Shown here piece by piece: positions 54,850-63,683 of a stretch of DNA of 64,000 bases. A program made the position numbers and the translations under genes. Positions within the stretch are counted from its first letter, which is position 1, and every line of letters begins with the position of its first letter. The stretch lies in contig VBAC01000001.1 in the NCBI GenBank assembly GCA_005883305.1, positions 2,480,001 through 2,544,000 of the forward strand, given 5' to 3'. Under the pieces are notes generated by a model. That model was not told the origin of the DNA, made no database searches, and saw only the letters and a list, made by a program, of their open reading frames with translations. This DNA comes from Alphaproteobacteria bacterium (GTDB lineage Bacteria; Pseudomonadota; Alphaproteobacteria; Sphingomonadales; Sphingomonadaceae).

Positions 54850-57140
54850 GCGGCAACTCCTGCCGCTAGATAGGTCAGGTAGTTCTCCGCCTTGGCTGAG
54901 TTGAGATCGACAAAGGTCTGGTCCAGCCACCAGTCATCTTTACCTGCGCGACGCATCAACTCCTTGAAGGCCGGCCCATCGAAGACGCCCTTGAAGACGC
55001 GCACGCGCAACAAGTCCGGCGTGTCCTGCGGCTTGGGATCGAGCATCTGGCAGGCGAGGCGGGGCCATTGTCGCGGCTCCAGCACGAAATCGGGTTCTCC
55101 GTCACTCAGGACGAGGCCGAAAGCCCCGGCGGACAGATCGGCGTCCATCGCGTCGGGTGGCATCTTGAATAGCATCAGCACATTGCGCTGGCTTGGGTAA
55201 GCGCCAATGAGACGCATCGCGCCGATCGCCCGGCCCGTATCTCGCCGGACTCGTGGGGGCTGGGCCAGCTTGATGAGCGCATCGAGCAAGCCGGAACGGT
55301 TTTCGAGCAACTCGAATGCGCGCAGCACGTCGAGATCGTCGGCCGCCAGCGGATTGAAGGTCGCCTGCAGTCGGAAGGGCGACTTGTTCAACCGCAACAT
55401 GGGCTGGCCGGTGGCTTCGAGGCGGCGTCGATGTTCCGCGCGCAACCACTCGGCAATGTCATGTGTCGTTCGAAGGCGATCCGAGACGTCGGCTCTGACC
55501 TCGTCGATGGCGACGCTACCCCGACGTCCCTCGCGCAAGGCGCGGCTCACTTCGATCGAGAGCAAAGACGAGAAGGGACGAATGAAGGCCTCGGCGGGGT
55601 CGTAGGCACGCGCAATCTTCCCCGCCCTTTCCAGCGCACCCGACACCTGGCGAAGGTCGTAAGACACGGTCACCGGCACTGCGAACAACTGCTCGACAAC
55701 GCTGCGCAGCGCCGTTGCCGGCAAATGCTGCATGCCGCGAAATTCGGGCTCCGGCACGACTTCGTCCGGCGGGAAGAGTCGAACCATATCGAGCAGGCCG
55801 GTCCGCACGCGCGGATCATCGAGGTGTCGACCTACCGCTTCTTGCAGGGCCATCGCTTCAGCTGGTTCGTACAGGAAGATATGCGCGAAGAGGGCGGCGG
55901 GGTCATCGGCGGCAAGGGCGGCATTGTGCGCATCGATTGCCGTAAGATCGGCGACCAACTGCGCGAAGATCCGTACCAATGCATCGGCCTCGCCTTGCCG
56001 GTCAGCGCTCGGGAGCACCTCGATGACTTCGCGCCGCTCTTCGCCCCGAACATAAAGATAGCCCAGGGTGACCAGGCCGTCGTCGACAGGATCATGATCG
56101 GCAATCAGATACAGGCACGCATCGCAGCGCGGAGGCATTAGGAAGCTGTGCGGCTCGGGGCCTGTCCCGATATCATCGTCGCGTAGCGCTTTGGCCCGCG
56201 CGATCAGCGTCTCCGCCCTACGTGCGAGCGACCAGCCGGCTCCGTCCATTTGACCGATGCCGGCACCCATTTCGGCCAGCTGTGCCACAGTCGAGACGCC
56301 GACACGCCGCAGACTGCGTTTCGCTTCATGGCTGAGGCCAGCGACGGCCGAGACATCGCGATCCCGCGCCAGACGATCGGCACTGACTTTTTGAATGCAA
56401 TGCGGAAGATAGCTGCATTGCTCGCATTTGAAGTAGACGTGAAAGAAGGTTTCGTCCTTCTGATGATCGACAGTCTTGTCGGCGATCTGCGGGAGGACAG
56501 TGCCGCAGAAATCCGCGACCAGCCTCGAATAGGGCTCAAGCAGGAAGACGTCGGTCTGCCACCGATCCCCTTCAGCATCGCCATCATCGGGAATGCGCCA
56601 GATCTCTCCGAAGGCATCGACCCGCCCCGCGATTCCGTTCTCCTTTAGGATAGCCTCGAGCAGCAATGCGTAAAAAGCGACCTGCGTCTTATGGAATGCC
56701 CGGGCGCTTCGCGTCGCCTTTATGTCAATCACGCGGAAGACCGGACTGCCCTGCGAGGTGTCGCGGCGGACCAGATCCGCGAAACTGCGTCTTAAGGAGA
56801 GGTTGCCGGAAAGAAATGCGGGTCTAGTTCGTGGCCGAAGCTTTAGCTGGGCTGCATATTCCGCGGCGCCCCTGCCACGGAGAAAGGCGGCGGCAACGTC
56901 GTCGCGGAGGCCATCCGTATCGCCAAGGGAGGGTCGCAACACGCCGGTCTCGCGGGCAAGACGCCGGACCACCCTTTCTTCATAATCGACGCCGAGAACC
57001 GCCCAGGGCTTTTCCCGATCGTCTTTTGCTACTGGCACCGCGGCGAGTTCCGAGGGCTCCATGATTTCGTAGCGAGTCTTGCGCTCACATCGATATTGGA
57101 ACCACGATTTAATCGTGGATCCACTGAGTCCTTTCGCCAT
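54846..57140 (-). CDS. Cas4/RecB-like Fe-S nuclease with RNase H-like domain (TM0106-type N-terminal half)
   Basis: A 764-aa protein. Residues about 1-250 form a PD-(D/E)xK nuclease: FRVIDIKATRS (Asp139, Lys141), a downstream Gln (KTQVAFYALL, Gln153), and four cysteines (Cys18 and CEQCSYLPHC at 239, 242, 248) placed as in Cas4/AddB iron-sulfur nucleases. A helix-hairpin-helix (LRRVGVSTVAQLAEMG) follows, then an RNase H-like region beginning DACLYLIADHD near 335. In TM0106-type proteins these parts are normally fused to a UPF1-like helicase; here that helicase is the N terminus of the next gene, with an ATGA overlap. It replaces the phospholipase-D-like DpdK expected at this position (inference). 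Confidence 0.75.
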   Translation of the reverse strand: MAKGLSGSTIKSWFQYRCERKTRYEIMEPSELAAVPVAKDDREKPWAVLGVDYEERVVRRLARETGVLRPSLGDTDGLRDDVAAAFLRGRGAAEYAAQLKLRPRTRPAFLSGNLSLRRSFADLVRRDTSQGSPVFRVIDIKATRSARAFHKTQVAFYALLLEAILKENGIAGRVDAFGEIWRIPDDGDAEGDRWQTDVFLLEPYSRLVADFCGTVLPQIADKTVDHQKDETFFHVYFKCEQCSYLPHCIQKVSADRLARDRDVSAVAGLSHEAKRSLRRVGVSTVAQLAEMGAGIGQMDGAGWSLARRAETLIARAKALRDDDIGTGPEPHSFLMPPRCDACLYLIADHDPVDDGLVTLGYLYVRGEERREVIEVLPSADRQGEADALVRIFAQLVADLTAIDAHNAALAADDPAALFAHIFLYEPAEAMALQEAVGRHLDDPRVRTGLLDMVRLFPPDEVVPEPEFRGMQHLPATALRSVVEQLFAVPVTVSYDLRQVSGALERAGKIARAYDPAEAFIRPFSSLLSIEVSRALREGRRGSVAIDEVRADVSDRLRTTHDIAEWLRAEHRRRLEATGQPMLRLNKSPFRLQATFNPLAADDLDVLRAFELLENRSGLLDALIKLAQPPRVRRDTGRAIGAMRLIGAYPSQRNVLMLFKMPPDAMDADLSAGAFGLVLSDGEPDFVLEPRQWPRLACQMLDPKPQDTPDLLRVRVFKGVFDGPAFKELMRRAGKDDWWLDQTFVDLNSAKAENYLTYLAAGVAA

Positions 57141-57229
57141 GCCCTCGCCATTCTTCGAGTCGTTTTGAGCCTTAGTCTAACCGCATAGCGCCCGGCGGCG
57201 AAGGCGGCCATTTAGGCGGGTAACTCGCG

Positions 57230-57940
57230 CTAAGCGGCTTTCGCGCCTCGATAACCGTCCCACCCCTTAGCCCGAAGATCGCAGGCGGGACAGGTTCCGC
57301 ACCCAAAACCCCAATCGTGGAGAACGCCGTGATCGCCGCGATAGCATGTATGGGTCTGCACGCGTATCAACTCGACCAGTGCATTTCCGCCGAGTTCCTC
57401 GGCCAGCCGCCAAGTCGCTGTCTTGTCGAGCCACATGAGCGGCGTGTGTAGCACCGAGCGATTGCCCATGCCGAGACTGAGCGTCACCTGCAGAGCCTTG
57501 ATCGTGTCATCGCGGCAGTCGGGATAGCCCGAATAATCGGTCTCGCACATACCACCGATCAAATGTCGCAACTGCCGCCGAGATGCCAAAGCGGCGGCCA
57601 GTGTGAAGAAGAGCAGGTTGCGTCCAGGCACGAAGGTGTTCGGCAATCCGTCGTCGCGAAGAGCTATCTCGGCATCACGCGTTAGTGCCGTTTCGCTGAC
57701 TTGGCCGAGGACGGACAGGTCAAGCATGTGGTCAGGGCCCAGGCGATCGGCCCATTCGGCCCTGATTCCGATCACTTGCTCTCGAAACTGGGAGCGGCAC
57801 GCGAGTTCAACGCGGTGCCGCTGGCTGTAGTCGAACCCGACCGTTTCGACATGGGCGAACCGATCGAGCGCCCAGGCGAGACAGGTGGCGGAATCCTGTC
57901 CGCCTGAGAACAGAACCAGCGCGCGTTCTTCAGCGATCAC
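57230..57940 (-). CDS. queC: 7-cyano-7-deazaguanine (preQ0) synthase
   Basis: A 236-aa ATP-dependent enzyme that turns 7-carboxy-7-deazaguanine into preQ0, the base used by DpdA. The PP-loop ATP site [14 protein letters not shown] is at the N terminus, and the zinc site is CYRGDHG followed by [13 protein letters not shown] at the C terminus. The GTG at 57940 overlaps the queD stop by 4 nt, which sets the start. It differs clearly in sequence from the queC remnant at 40551, so the island brings its own copy. It may also supply queuosine synthesis for the cell now that the other copy is broken (inference). Confidence 0.92.
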   Translation of the reverse strand: MIAEERALVLFSGGQDSATCLAWALDRFAHVETVGFDYSQRHRVELACRSQFREQVIGIRAEWADRLGPDHMLDLSVLGQVSETALTRDAEIALRDDGLPNTFVPGRNLLFFTLAAALASRRQLRHLIGGMCETDYSGYPDCRDDTIKALQVTLSLGMGNRSVLHTPLMWLDKTATWRLAEELGGNALVELIRVQTHTCYRGDHGVLHDWGFGCGTCPACDLRAKGWDGYRGAKAA

Positions 57941-58311
57941 GCCTCCACCTCTTCGCCCCAATATGAACATGCCTCGCCGCTGCTGTCCCGAAAGACGCTG
58001 ACCTTGGCGAGATTGGCGATTTCCGGTCGAAGCCGCACCCAGATCCAGCGGCAGAGATTCTCCATCGTGGCAGGCCCGAGGTCGTTGATTTCGTCGAGAA
58101 AGCGATGGTCGAGGGCATTGCGGGCATCCGCCATGGTCTGTTCAAGCAGGCCGAGATCGACGATCATGCCGGTCGTCGGATCGGGGCGGCCGCGAACGGT
58201 GATTTCTGCTCGATAGGAATGGCCGTGAATGCGGCGGCTGGACTCGGAATCGATCGAGCGCTCCAGCGTATGGGCAGCGTCGAAGAGGAACTGCTTGCTG
58301 AGCTCGAACAT
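57937..58311 (-). CDS. queD: 6-carboxytetrahydropterin synthase
   Basis: A 124-aa enzyme of the T-fold that converts 7,8-dihydroneopterin triphosphate to 6-carboxytetrahydropterin in preQ0 synthesis. Zinc ligands appear in FDAAHTL and HGHSY, and the catalytic Asp-His in LDHRFLDEI. The cysteine that normally precedes the HGH motif by four residues (C-x3-HGH in E. coli QueD) is a serine here (SRRIHGH). Related QueD-like proteins may use a different residue. The ATG at 58311 shares one base with the queE stop. Middle gene of queE-queD-queC. Confidence 0.88.
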   Translation of the reverse strand: MFELSKQFLFDAAHTLERSIDSESSRRIHGHSYRAEITVRGRPDPTTGMIVDLGLLEQTMADARNALDHRFLDEINDLGPATMENLCRWIWVRLRPEIANLAKVSVFRDSSGEACSYWGEEVEA

Positions 58312-58943
58312 CAGCGAATTCCAATCATCTTGTGCGACTGAAGCGAGAGGCGCCAGCGCGGGTTCTCGGTGCAATAGGAGATCGTTGCCGCCAAATTGGC
58401 GACCGCGGTCGGTGAATCCATGGGCTGCAGGAAGAAGTGACGGAATGCCAAGCCTTCGAATTGCTCGGGGCGGGCGGTTTCCTGCGGGTATACCAGCTTC
58501 AGCTCATCGCCTTCGCGCAGCACGAGCTCAGCATCGGCTTTCGGGCTGACGCAGATCCAGTCGAGGCCGGCCGGAGCCGCAATGGTGCCGTTCGTCTCGA
58601 CGCCGACTTCGAACTCGCGGTCGTGTAGGGCGTCGATCAACGCCTCATCCACCTGGAGAAGCGGTTCGCCGCCGGTCAAGACGACGTAGCGTCTCGCGCG
58701 CGATCCGGCCCACTCGGCTTCAATGGCGTCTGCCAGTGCCTCGGCGTCGGCAAAGCGGCTGCCTCCGGTGCCGTCCATGCCCACGAAATCCGTGTCGCAG
58801 AACGTGCATATCGCTGTTGCGCGGTCCTGCTCGCGACCTGACCAAAGATTGCAGCCCGCAAAGCGACAAAAGACAGCGGCGCGTCCAGCTTGGGCGCCCT
58901 CGCCCTGTAGGGTCTTGAAGACCTCCTTGACGGCATATGCCAT
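58311..58943 (-). CDS. queE: 7-carboxy-7-deazaguanine synthase (radical SAM)
   Basis: A 210-aa radical SAM enzyme that contracts 6-carboxytetrahydropterin to 7-carboxy-7-deazaguanine. The cluster-binding cysteines have the CX14CX2C spacing (CNLWSGREQDRATAICTFC), as in the alphaproteobacterial QueE type. TLQGEGAQAGRAAVFCRFAG is the conserved N terminus, and LTGGEPLLQ the SAM-binding GGE motif. It lies one base after the second DpdB-like gene and directly before queD, in one transcript. Confidence 0.92.
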   Translation of the reverse strand: MAYAVKEVFKTLQGEGAQAGRAAVFCRFAGCNLWSGREQDRATAICTFCDTDFVGMDGTGGSRFADAEALADAIEAEWAGSRARRYVVLTGGEPLLQVDEALIDALHDREFEVGVETNGTIAAPAGLDWICVSPKADAELVLREGDELKLVYPQETARPEQFEGLAFRHFFLQPMDSPTAVANLAATISYCTENPRWRLSLQSHKMIGIR

Positions 58944-58944
58944 C

Positions 58945-60027
58945 TCAGCTCACCGCGCCTTCTCGAAGCTGGGCCGACGCGGCTCGTCGCTTCTTGCGCA
59001 AGTCCGACTTCACCAGGTTCACCAGATAGTGCTTGAGAAGGGCGACGTCGCGATTGACGTTCTGGAGCGCATTCCAGCGGCGAATCTCCCCGCCCAACTC
59101 CCATTCGCCTTCGGTCCAGGCGGTCCGGCCCTTGAGGCACTGGAGCCCTATCTGAAATTCGTCGGTGCTTCGCGCGCCGGCGCGCTGTGCCAAGACCTCC
59201 ATCACATCGCCCATGGCCTGAATGCCGGCGCCGTGGAGGAGGCGGGAGGACGATGGTTCTTGGCCGTACCAGGCCTCAGGGAAGACCCGCTTCACGGCCT
59301 CAAAGAAATTGGAGATGAGCCGGACGCATTTGTCCGCTCCCTTGGGTAAATTGACGAGCTCTCGCATGACGCCGTTTGAAAGCGATTCCATGATGATCTT
59401 CTGCATCACGGTGTCGGCGACAATGCCGTCCGGGCAGGTGTGCTGCTTGATATAGCCCTTCAGGGCCGTGTGCTCGAAATTGAGGCGAGCGGTCAGGTCG
59501 GCTGCGGTTGAGCGGCGGCTCAGGCGGGGCGGGAGGTCGTCCACCATCGGCAGCAGTTCGTAGATGAGCGACTTCGGCAAGGGCTTCGTATTGTTGATGA
59601 GGACGAATTGACGGCGCAGTTCTGCCTCGTCGGGGCAAATCAGCGCCGAAATGAAGATTTCAAAATCCCGGTCGATGTCGACGAGGGCCGACAAACGTTG
59701 TTGCCCGTCGACGACGAGACCGGGCGGTCCCTCTCTCACGTCAATCGACAGCATGGCTGACCCATCTTCACGATATTCAACGATGACGTGGTCGATGAAG
59801 GCCACCACAATCGGGTTTGGGAGAACGGCGTTCGGCTTCTCGAGATAGTCGCGGATTTCGCGGATGTGCGCCGCCGCTTGCGGGCGCTGGAAGCCACTGA
59901 TCTCGCCATGCGCGTCGCGGCCGATTCGGTCGATTGCAGCGAAGCGCAACACATCCGCAGCTTTCGCCGCGAAGGTGAGCACCTGATGCTCACTGCTCTG
60001 CCGCGCACAAAGGGCGAGATATTTCAT
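58945..60027 (-). CDS. Second DpdB-like (DGQHR/ParB-like) protein
   Basis: A 360-aa protein with the ParB-like nuclease/ATPase signature LVVDGQQRLSALVDI near residue 105 and QFVLINNTKPLPKSLIYELL shortly after. It aligns along its length with the DpdB gene upstream of dpdA (common blocks: DGQQR, KPLPxxLIxELLP, FPEAW, SRLxHxAGIxAMG). DpdB works with DpdA in inserting preQ0 into DNA. Why two divergent copies flank dpdA is not known. The ATG at 60027 lies within the dpdA 3' end (38-nt overlap); a GTG at 60045 is an alternative. Confidence 0.78.
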   Translation of the reverse strand: MKYLALCARQSSEHQVLTFAAKAADVLRFAAIDRIGRDAHGEISGFQRPQAAAHIREIRDYLEKPNAVLPNPIVVAFIDHVIVEYREDGSAMLSIDVREGPPGLVVDGQQRLSALVDIDRDFEIFISALICPDEAELRRQFVLINNTKPLPKSLIYELLPMVDDLPPRLSRRSTAADLTARLNFEHTALKGYIKQHTCPDGIVADTVMQKIIMESLSNGVMRELVNLPKGADKCVRLISNFFEAVKRVFPEAWYGQEPSSSRLLHGAGIQAMGDVMEVLAQRAGARSTDEFQIGLQCLKGRTAWTEGEWELGGEIRRWNALQNVNRDVALLKHYLVNLVKSDLRKKRRAASAQLREGAVS

Positions 60028-61321
60028 TGGTTCGGATGACAGCACGCTTCAGGTCCAATCGTTCGATATGGTCTTTGTAGATTGCGAGGTTGTGGATGCC
60101 GCGCCGCTTGTTGCGGTTGCTTCCACGGAAGATAATGACCTCGATCGACGCGTCCGCGCAGATTGCGCACGGACATTGTCGCCAAGGACGTTCAAGGAGA
60201 GTCTCGCGATAGCGCCGGGCGAGGCGCGCGAGGGTCGGACTATCGCTGCAGTCTTCGTAAGGCTTCTCTTCGAAGAGCGGTGCGCTGTAGACGAGCACAT
60301 GGTGCAGGGTCTCCTCAAGGTCGGCTGCGCCCCGGTCGAAGGCGCGTAGCGACCCAAGCGCTGCGCTCTCCATGCGCACCAGATCCTCGGATCTGAACAC
60401 GCCTTTCTTCACCGATCGCTGCAACTTGGGGTTCTCGATCGCCTGAGGGACGCGGATCGAGGTGAAGTAGCGCAACGCCAGCCCGTCCCCCGGCAGATAA
60501 TAATTTTGCTTGGCGTCCTTGAACGCGCGGATCAGCGGAGATGTCGTATCGAAGCTCGCGATGTCGTAACCATGGAAGCTGTCGATATCATCGGCTTTGG
60601 CAAAGCCAAGGATATGCATCCGGGTCGAGGCCGGGATGGCGCCGCGGATCGCTTCCAAGCATAGTTTGATCTCGGGCGATTTCAACGGAACCATCCCGCC
60701 GATTGCGAGGTAGCCATAACCCATTGCAACCAGCCGGCGGGCCGCTTCCGCCATGCTACCCGGAGACCAGCCCTGGATCACGCCAAGCGGGGTAAAATCG
60801 GCGTCCATCGCGATCGACTCACGGCGGAACCCGTCCGCATTCTCGAGCGTGATCTCGAAACGGTGTCGGGCGTCTTGGGAGCCGCCTTCCAATCCCACGC
60901 CGGCGGGGTCGAAGTCGAAGATGATATGATCCACGGAGCAGCCATGGGTGAAGCCGCATTCATCGTAGAATTCGGCCATTTCCGCGGGCGTGTAGGGGGG
61001 CCGATCCTCCTGGACGTAAGTGAACGCGCCGCAATCTCCGAAGATATCGAGATGTGCAAATTCCGGTTTGTCGAGGCGAAGGAATTTGCGCGCGCCGACC
61101 AGGGCGAAGCGGCGCGCCTGGCTCGCCGTATACTTGCCTTTGACCCGGTGATCCCCAACAATCCCGCGCGACACCAGCACGCCGTCATAGGGCGCATAGC
61201 CCAGGATCTCATGCGGATAGGCGTCATCCCAATAGGGCTGGCGCCCCGCTGGGCTGCGATCAGCAAGGAAATCGAACGCGGGATCCACATAGTCGAGGCT
61301 GTCGGCGAAGATGAACTTCAT
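59990..61321 (-). CDS. dpdA: DNA-guanine transglycosylase (TGT-like) DpdA
   Basis: A 443-aa homologue of tRNA-guanine transglycosylase that exchanges guanine in DNA for preQ0. The substrate-binding motif is seen as DIFGDCGAFTYV (about 92-103, the D-S/C-G-A region), and the barrel contains HIIFDFDPAGVG and GYGYLAIGGMVPL, the queuine-site glycines. The C-terminal zinc ligands are CPCAICAD plus a downstream histidine (RGIHNLAIY). Compared with tRNA TGT it lacks extra RNA-binding features, as expected for DpdA. The ATG at 61321 overlaps the DpdB stop by 4 nt; a longer frame to 61453 lies inside the dpdB gene. Confidence 0.9.
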   Translation of the reverse strand: MKFIFADSLDYVDPAFDFLADRSPAGRQPYWDDAYPHEILGYAPYDGVLVSRGIVGDHRVKGKYTASQARRFALVGARKFLRLDKPEFAHLDIFGDCGAFTYVQEDRPPYTPAEMAEFYDECGFTHGCSVDHIIFDFDPAGVGLEGGSQDARHRFEITLENADGFRRESIAMDADFTPLGVIQGWSPGSMAEAARRLVAMGYGYLAIGGMVPLKSPEIKLCLEAIRGAIPASTRMHILGFAKADDIDSFHGYDIASFDTTSPLIRAFKDAKQNYYLPGDGLALRYFTSIRVPQAIENPKLQRSVKKGVFRSEDLVRMESAALGSLRAFDRGAADLEETLHHVLVYSAPLFEEKPYEDCSDSPTLARLARRYRETLLERPWRQCPCAICADASIEVIIFRGSNRNKRRGIHNLAIYKDHIERLDLKRAVIRTNEISRPLCAAEQ

Positions 61322-62439
61322 GACGCCGCCTTCGCCAGATCGCGTTCTAGGTGGAGGAGGTGTTCGGTGAGTTTGGTGATGTGCTGCGAGGTCGACTGGA
61401 TCTCGTTCCAGCCAAGGCCAAGCCCGTCCCAGCGACCGCCGGTCCAGTGGCAATGCGGAGCAATCCGTTTCAGCATCTGACTGACGGCACCAGCCCGGTC
61501 CGCACTAGCGTCGGCGCGCAGGATGATCTGGTCCATGAGTGCGCCCATGGCGCGAATACCCGCCGAGTGCATGAGCCGGCTCTGGGTCGCAGGCTTGCCC
61601 CAGGCCTCGGGAAAAGTGTCGCGCACCGCCCGCCAATAAATGAGCAGCGCCTCGTACATCGCCTCAGTGTCGGCGCCGTCACCGTTACGCCTATATTGGC
61701 CCAAAGCCCCCATGGCCGATCGTAGGCTGAGACGCATGATTTCGATCAGAGCCGCATCGGTGATGATGCCGCCTTTGGCCTTAGCGTTCGACTCCCGCCG
61801 GATAAGGCCATGGAATGGCGAAGCCGGGTCGTTATTGAGCGCCTCGCACAAGGCGCTGGGCAGCCGACGCGCGGCAAGGTCGCGGGGCAGCAGAACGCTA
61901 ACCTCTGGGAGCAGTTCGTTGATCAGCCTTGTCGGCAGAGGCTTGGCCTTGTTGACCAATATGAACTGCTCGCGCTGCGTTTCCAGTTCCGCCGAGACAA
62001 AGCCGACGACCGGGACGGCGATCGACCTGTCCTTGGCTTGGGCGAGCGCGAGCGAGCGCTGCTGCCCATCGACGATCCAGGCTGCGCGCCGTCCTTCCGG
62101 ATAGATCGGGATGGTCAGCGTGCCGGCGTCGCCGACGTCGCAGATGTTACCGGGCTTGCGCCCGCGGGCCGACGCGAACTCGATCTCGGGCGCCATCGCC
62201 AGGATGATCGCATTGGGGAACAGCACTGGGCCGCTGTCGAGGAAGGCGGTGATCGCATTGACGTGCTGGCGGATCTCACCCCGCTGAAAACCCTTCAGCT
62301 CTTTGTCATCGCGCTGAATGCGGCTGATGTCGGCAATCCGCGTGATGTCTGAGCCGAGCAAGAAGAAGGCGAAGACGTCCGTCCCCTTTCCCTGCGCGGC
62401 GCGCACCGCGCGCACCGAAAGATACTCGCGTCGCGTCAT
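61318..62439 (-). CDS. dpdB: DpdB (DGQHR/ParB-like) protein
   Basis: A 373-aa protein that acts with DpdA in preQ0 insertion; DpdB homologues are ParB-like ATPase/DNA-nicking proteins. The signature AAWIVDGQQRSLALAQAK lies near residue 125, followed by QFILVNKAKPLPTRLINELL. The rest is mostly helical. Its first codon overlaps the dpdC stop and its stop overlaps the dpdA start, each by 4 nt. That continuous coupling with dpdA makes this copy the better candidate for the orthodox DpdB. Confidence 0.86.
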   Translation of the reverse strand: MTRREYLSVRAVRAAQGKGTDVFAFFLLGSDITRIADISRIQRDDKELKGFQRGEIRQHVNAITAFLDSGPVLFPNAIILAMAPEIEFASARGRKPGNICDVGDAGTLTIPIYPEGRRAAWIVDGQQRSLALAQAKDRSIAVPVVGFVSAELETQREQFILVNKAKPLPTRLINELLPEVSVLLPRDLAARRLPSALCEALNNDPASPFHGLIRRESNAKAKGGIITDAALIEIMRLSLRSAMGALGQYRRNGDGADTEAMYEALLIYWRAVRDTFPEAWGKPATQSRLMHSAGIRAMGALMDQIILRADASADRAGAVSQMLKRIAPHCHWTGGRWDGLGLGWNEIQSTSQHITKLTEHLLHLERDLAKAAS

Positions 62440-63356
62440 GCTCGTTCGGTCCGCACTTCACGGGCAAGCGTAGCGAAGCGCCCCTGCTCGCAGGCGATAT
62501 GGAGCTGATCGCGAAAGAGACGAAGCAGGCGGGAAGAGCTGCCGCCAGCAGCCTCCCAATGCTGATGGAGCAGTGCCCGCAATGACTCGTCGTCATGCCG
62601 CGCGCGCGCAACGCGCGCCGGCGCTTGCCAGCCTTGGGTCGCGCGGCGAACGGCATCCGCATGCTCCGCCTCCGAGCGTCGGTCGTCCGGCACCGCGATC
62701 GCCTGCGCGAAATGATGGAGGGCACGGCTGGCAAAGTCGCTGCGGGTACCGCGGATCGGACTGTCGGCTCCCTCGAGCCGGTCATCATAAGGCATGACAC
62801 AGGCCCGCAATTGCGGCGCGATTCGCTCAAGCGGCGCGCCAGTGAACAGGCGCAATCGGCCGCGCGCCTGGTCGTCAAGACCGACGAGATCGGCCTCGAT
62901 CATCCCGATATAGCTCTCCGAAAGCGCCGCGCAGACCAAGCCTCTCGAAGATGCGACGGACGCGGCCAACGAAACCGCGAATGGCGATGCCTGGTTGATC
63001 TGTCGCCACCAGGCGGCCGCCGAAAAGCCCTCGCCAACTCGGTCCGCGATGCTGTCGTGGGCATTGGCAAGGATGGTGCAGGCGTACGACGGCACGGTCG
63101 CGGATTCGCGGACCAGACCCAAGCCCGCTGAGGCCACGAACAGTTCGGCACCGAGTCGGCGGGCGGCAAGCACGGCTTCCTGAAAGCCGCGACCGGCATA
63201 GAGATCTGTCACGGGACGCAGCGCCTTTTCGGAGGCGAGCCGACGGGTCCATTCGGCAACGAGCTTGTCCCGATCCGCATACGGGAGCGAGGCGACGTGG
63301 AGTTTCGCGGCGATCGGCTGACGCTTCCGATTGGTGCAGGTTGTGATCACTAGCAT
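62436..63356 (-). CDS. dpdC: DpdC-like protein (preQ0-in-DNA to amido-deazaguanine step)
   Basis: A 306-aa protein opening with MLVITTCTNRKR and containing ELFVASAGLGLV near residue 80. These are features of the deazaguanine-cluster proteins that accompany DpdA/DpdB. DpdC hydrolyses the nitrile of preQ0 in DNA to 2'-deoxy-7-amido-7-deazaguanosine. Assignment rests on these motifs and on the gene order dpdC-dpdB-dpdA. The start at 63356 brings the conserved strand to the N terminus; an in-frame ATG at 63395 would add 13 residues, and neither has a good Shine-Dalgarno. First gene of the minus-strand operon. Confidence 0.72.
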   Translation of the reverse strand: MLVITTCTNRKRQPIAAKLHVASLPYADRDKLVAEWTRRLASEKALRPVTDLYAGRGFQEAVLAARRLGAELFVASAGLGLVRESATVPSYACTILANAHDSIADRVGEGFSAAAWWRQINQASPFAVSLAASVASSRGLVCAALSESYIGMIEADLVGLDDQARGRLRLFTGAPLERIAPQLRACVMPYDDRLEGADSPIRGTRSDFASRALHHFAQAIAVPDDRRSEAEHADAVRRATQGWQAPARVARARHDDESLRALLHQHWEAAGGSSSRLLRLFRDQLHIACEQGRFATLAREVRTERA

Positions 63357-63420
63357 GACAAAATACAGCGTCCCCGCCCACTCTTCGAGGCGCATTTATT
63401 ATTATCCCGTGTCGGCAGGC

Positions 63421-63452
63421 TTAGCCACATTTATTCTTCCGACTTATCCACA
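63421..63452. promoter_or_regulatory. Two DnaA-box-like nonamers upstream of the dpdC operon
   Basis: TTATCCACA (63444-63452) is a perfect consensus DnaA box, and TTAGCCACA (63421-63429) differs by one base. Both are in the same orientation, 14 nt apart. They lie in the AT-richer 63396-63683 interval between the dpdC operon and a DUF3489 gene. The rest of that interval shows no gene. Two boxes do not make an origin; a regulatory role or coincidence is possible. Confidence 0.35.
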
Positions 63453-63683
63453 GAAAAATGCTAGAGGAATGTGCTCGCAAGATAGCCCTGCCTCCGGAAG
63501 CGCCGTTCTGTGGCAGTGCAATTGAAGAGTGCAGGTTTCGCTGGACTAGCGCGTCGAACCGAGCATTGCTGGTCTGGTGTATCGCCCCTCCGGATGAGGG
63601 CGCCCTGCCCCGCCGATCCGATCGGCCGGGCTTCTGGTGGTGGGAGCGACAATGGTGTCGTTCACCTGAGAAGGACCACCACC

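Noticed and set aside
54850-54930. Upstream extension of the double-helicase gene
   Set aside because: It lies inside the nuclease coding sequence; the ATGA overlap at 54846-54849 is the natural start.
61322-61453. Upstream extension of dpdA
   Set aside because: It lies wholly inside the dpdB 3' end, and the TGT-like fold begins at the ATGA junction at 61321.
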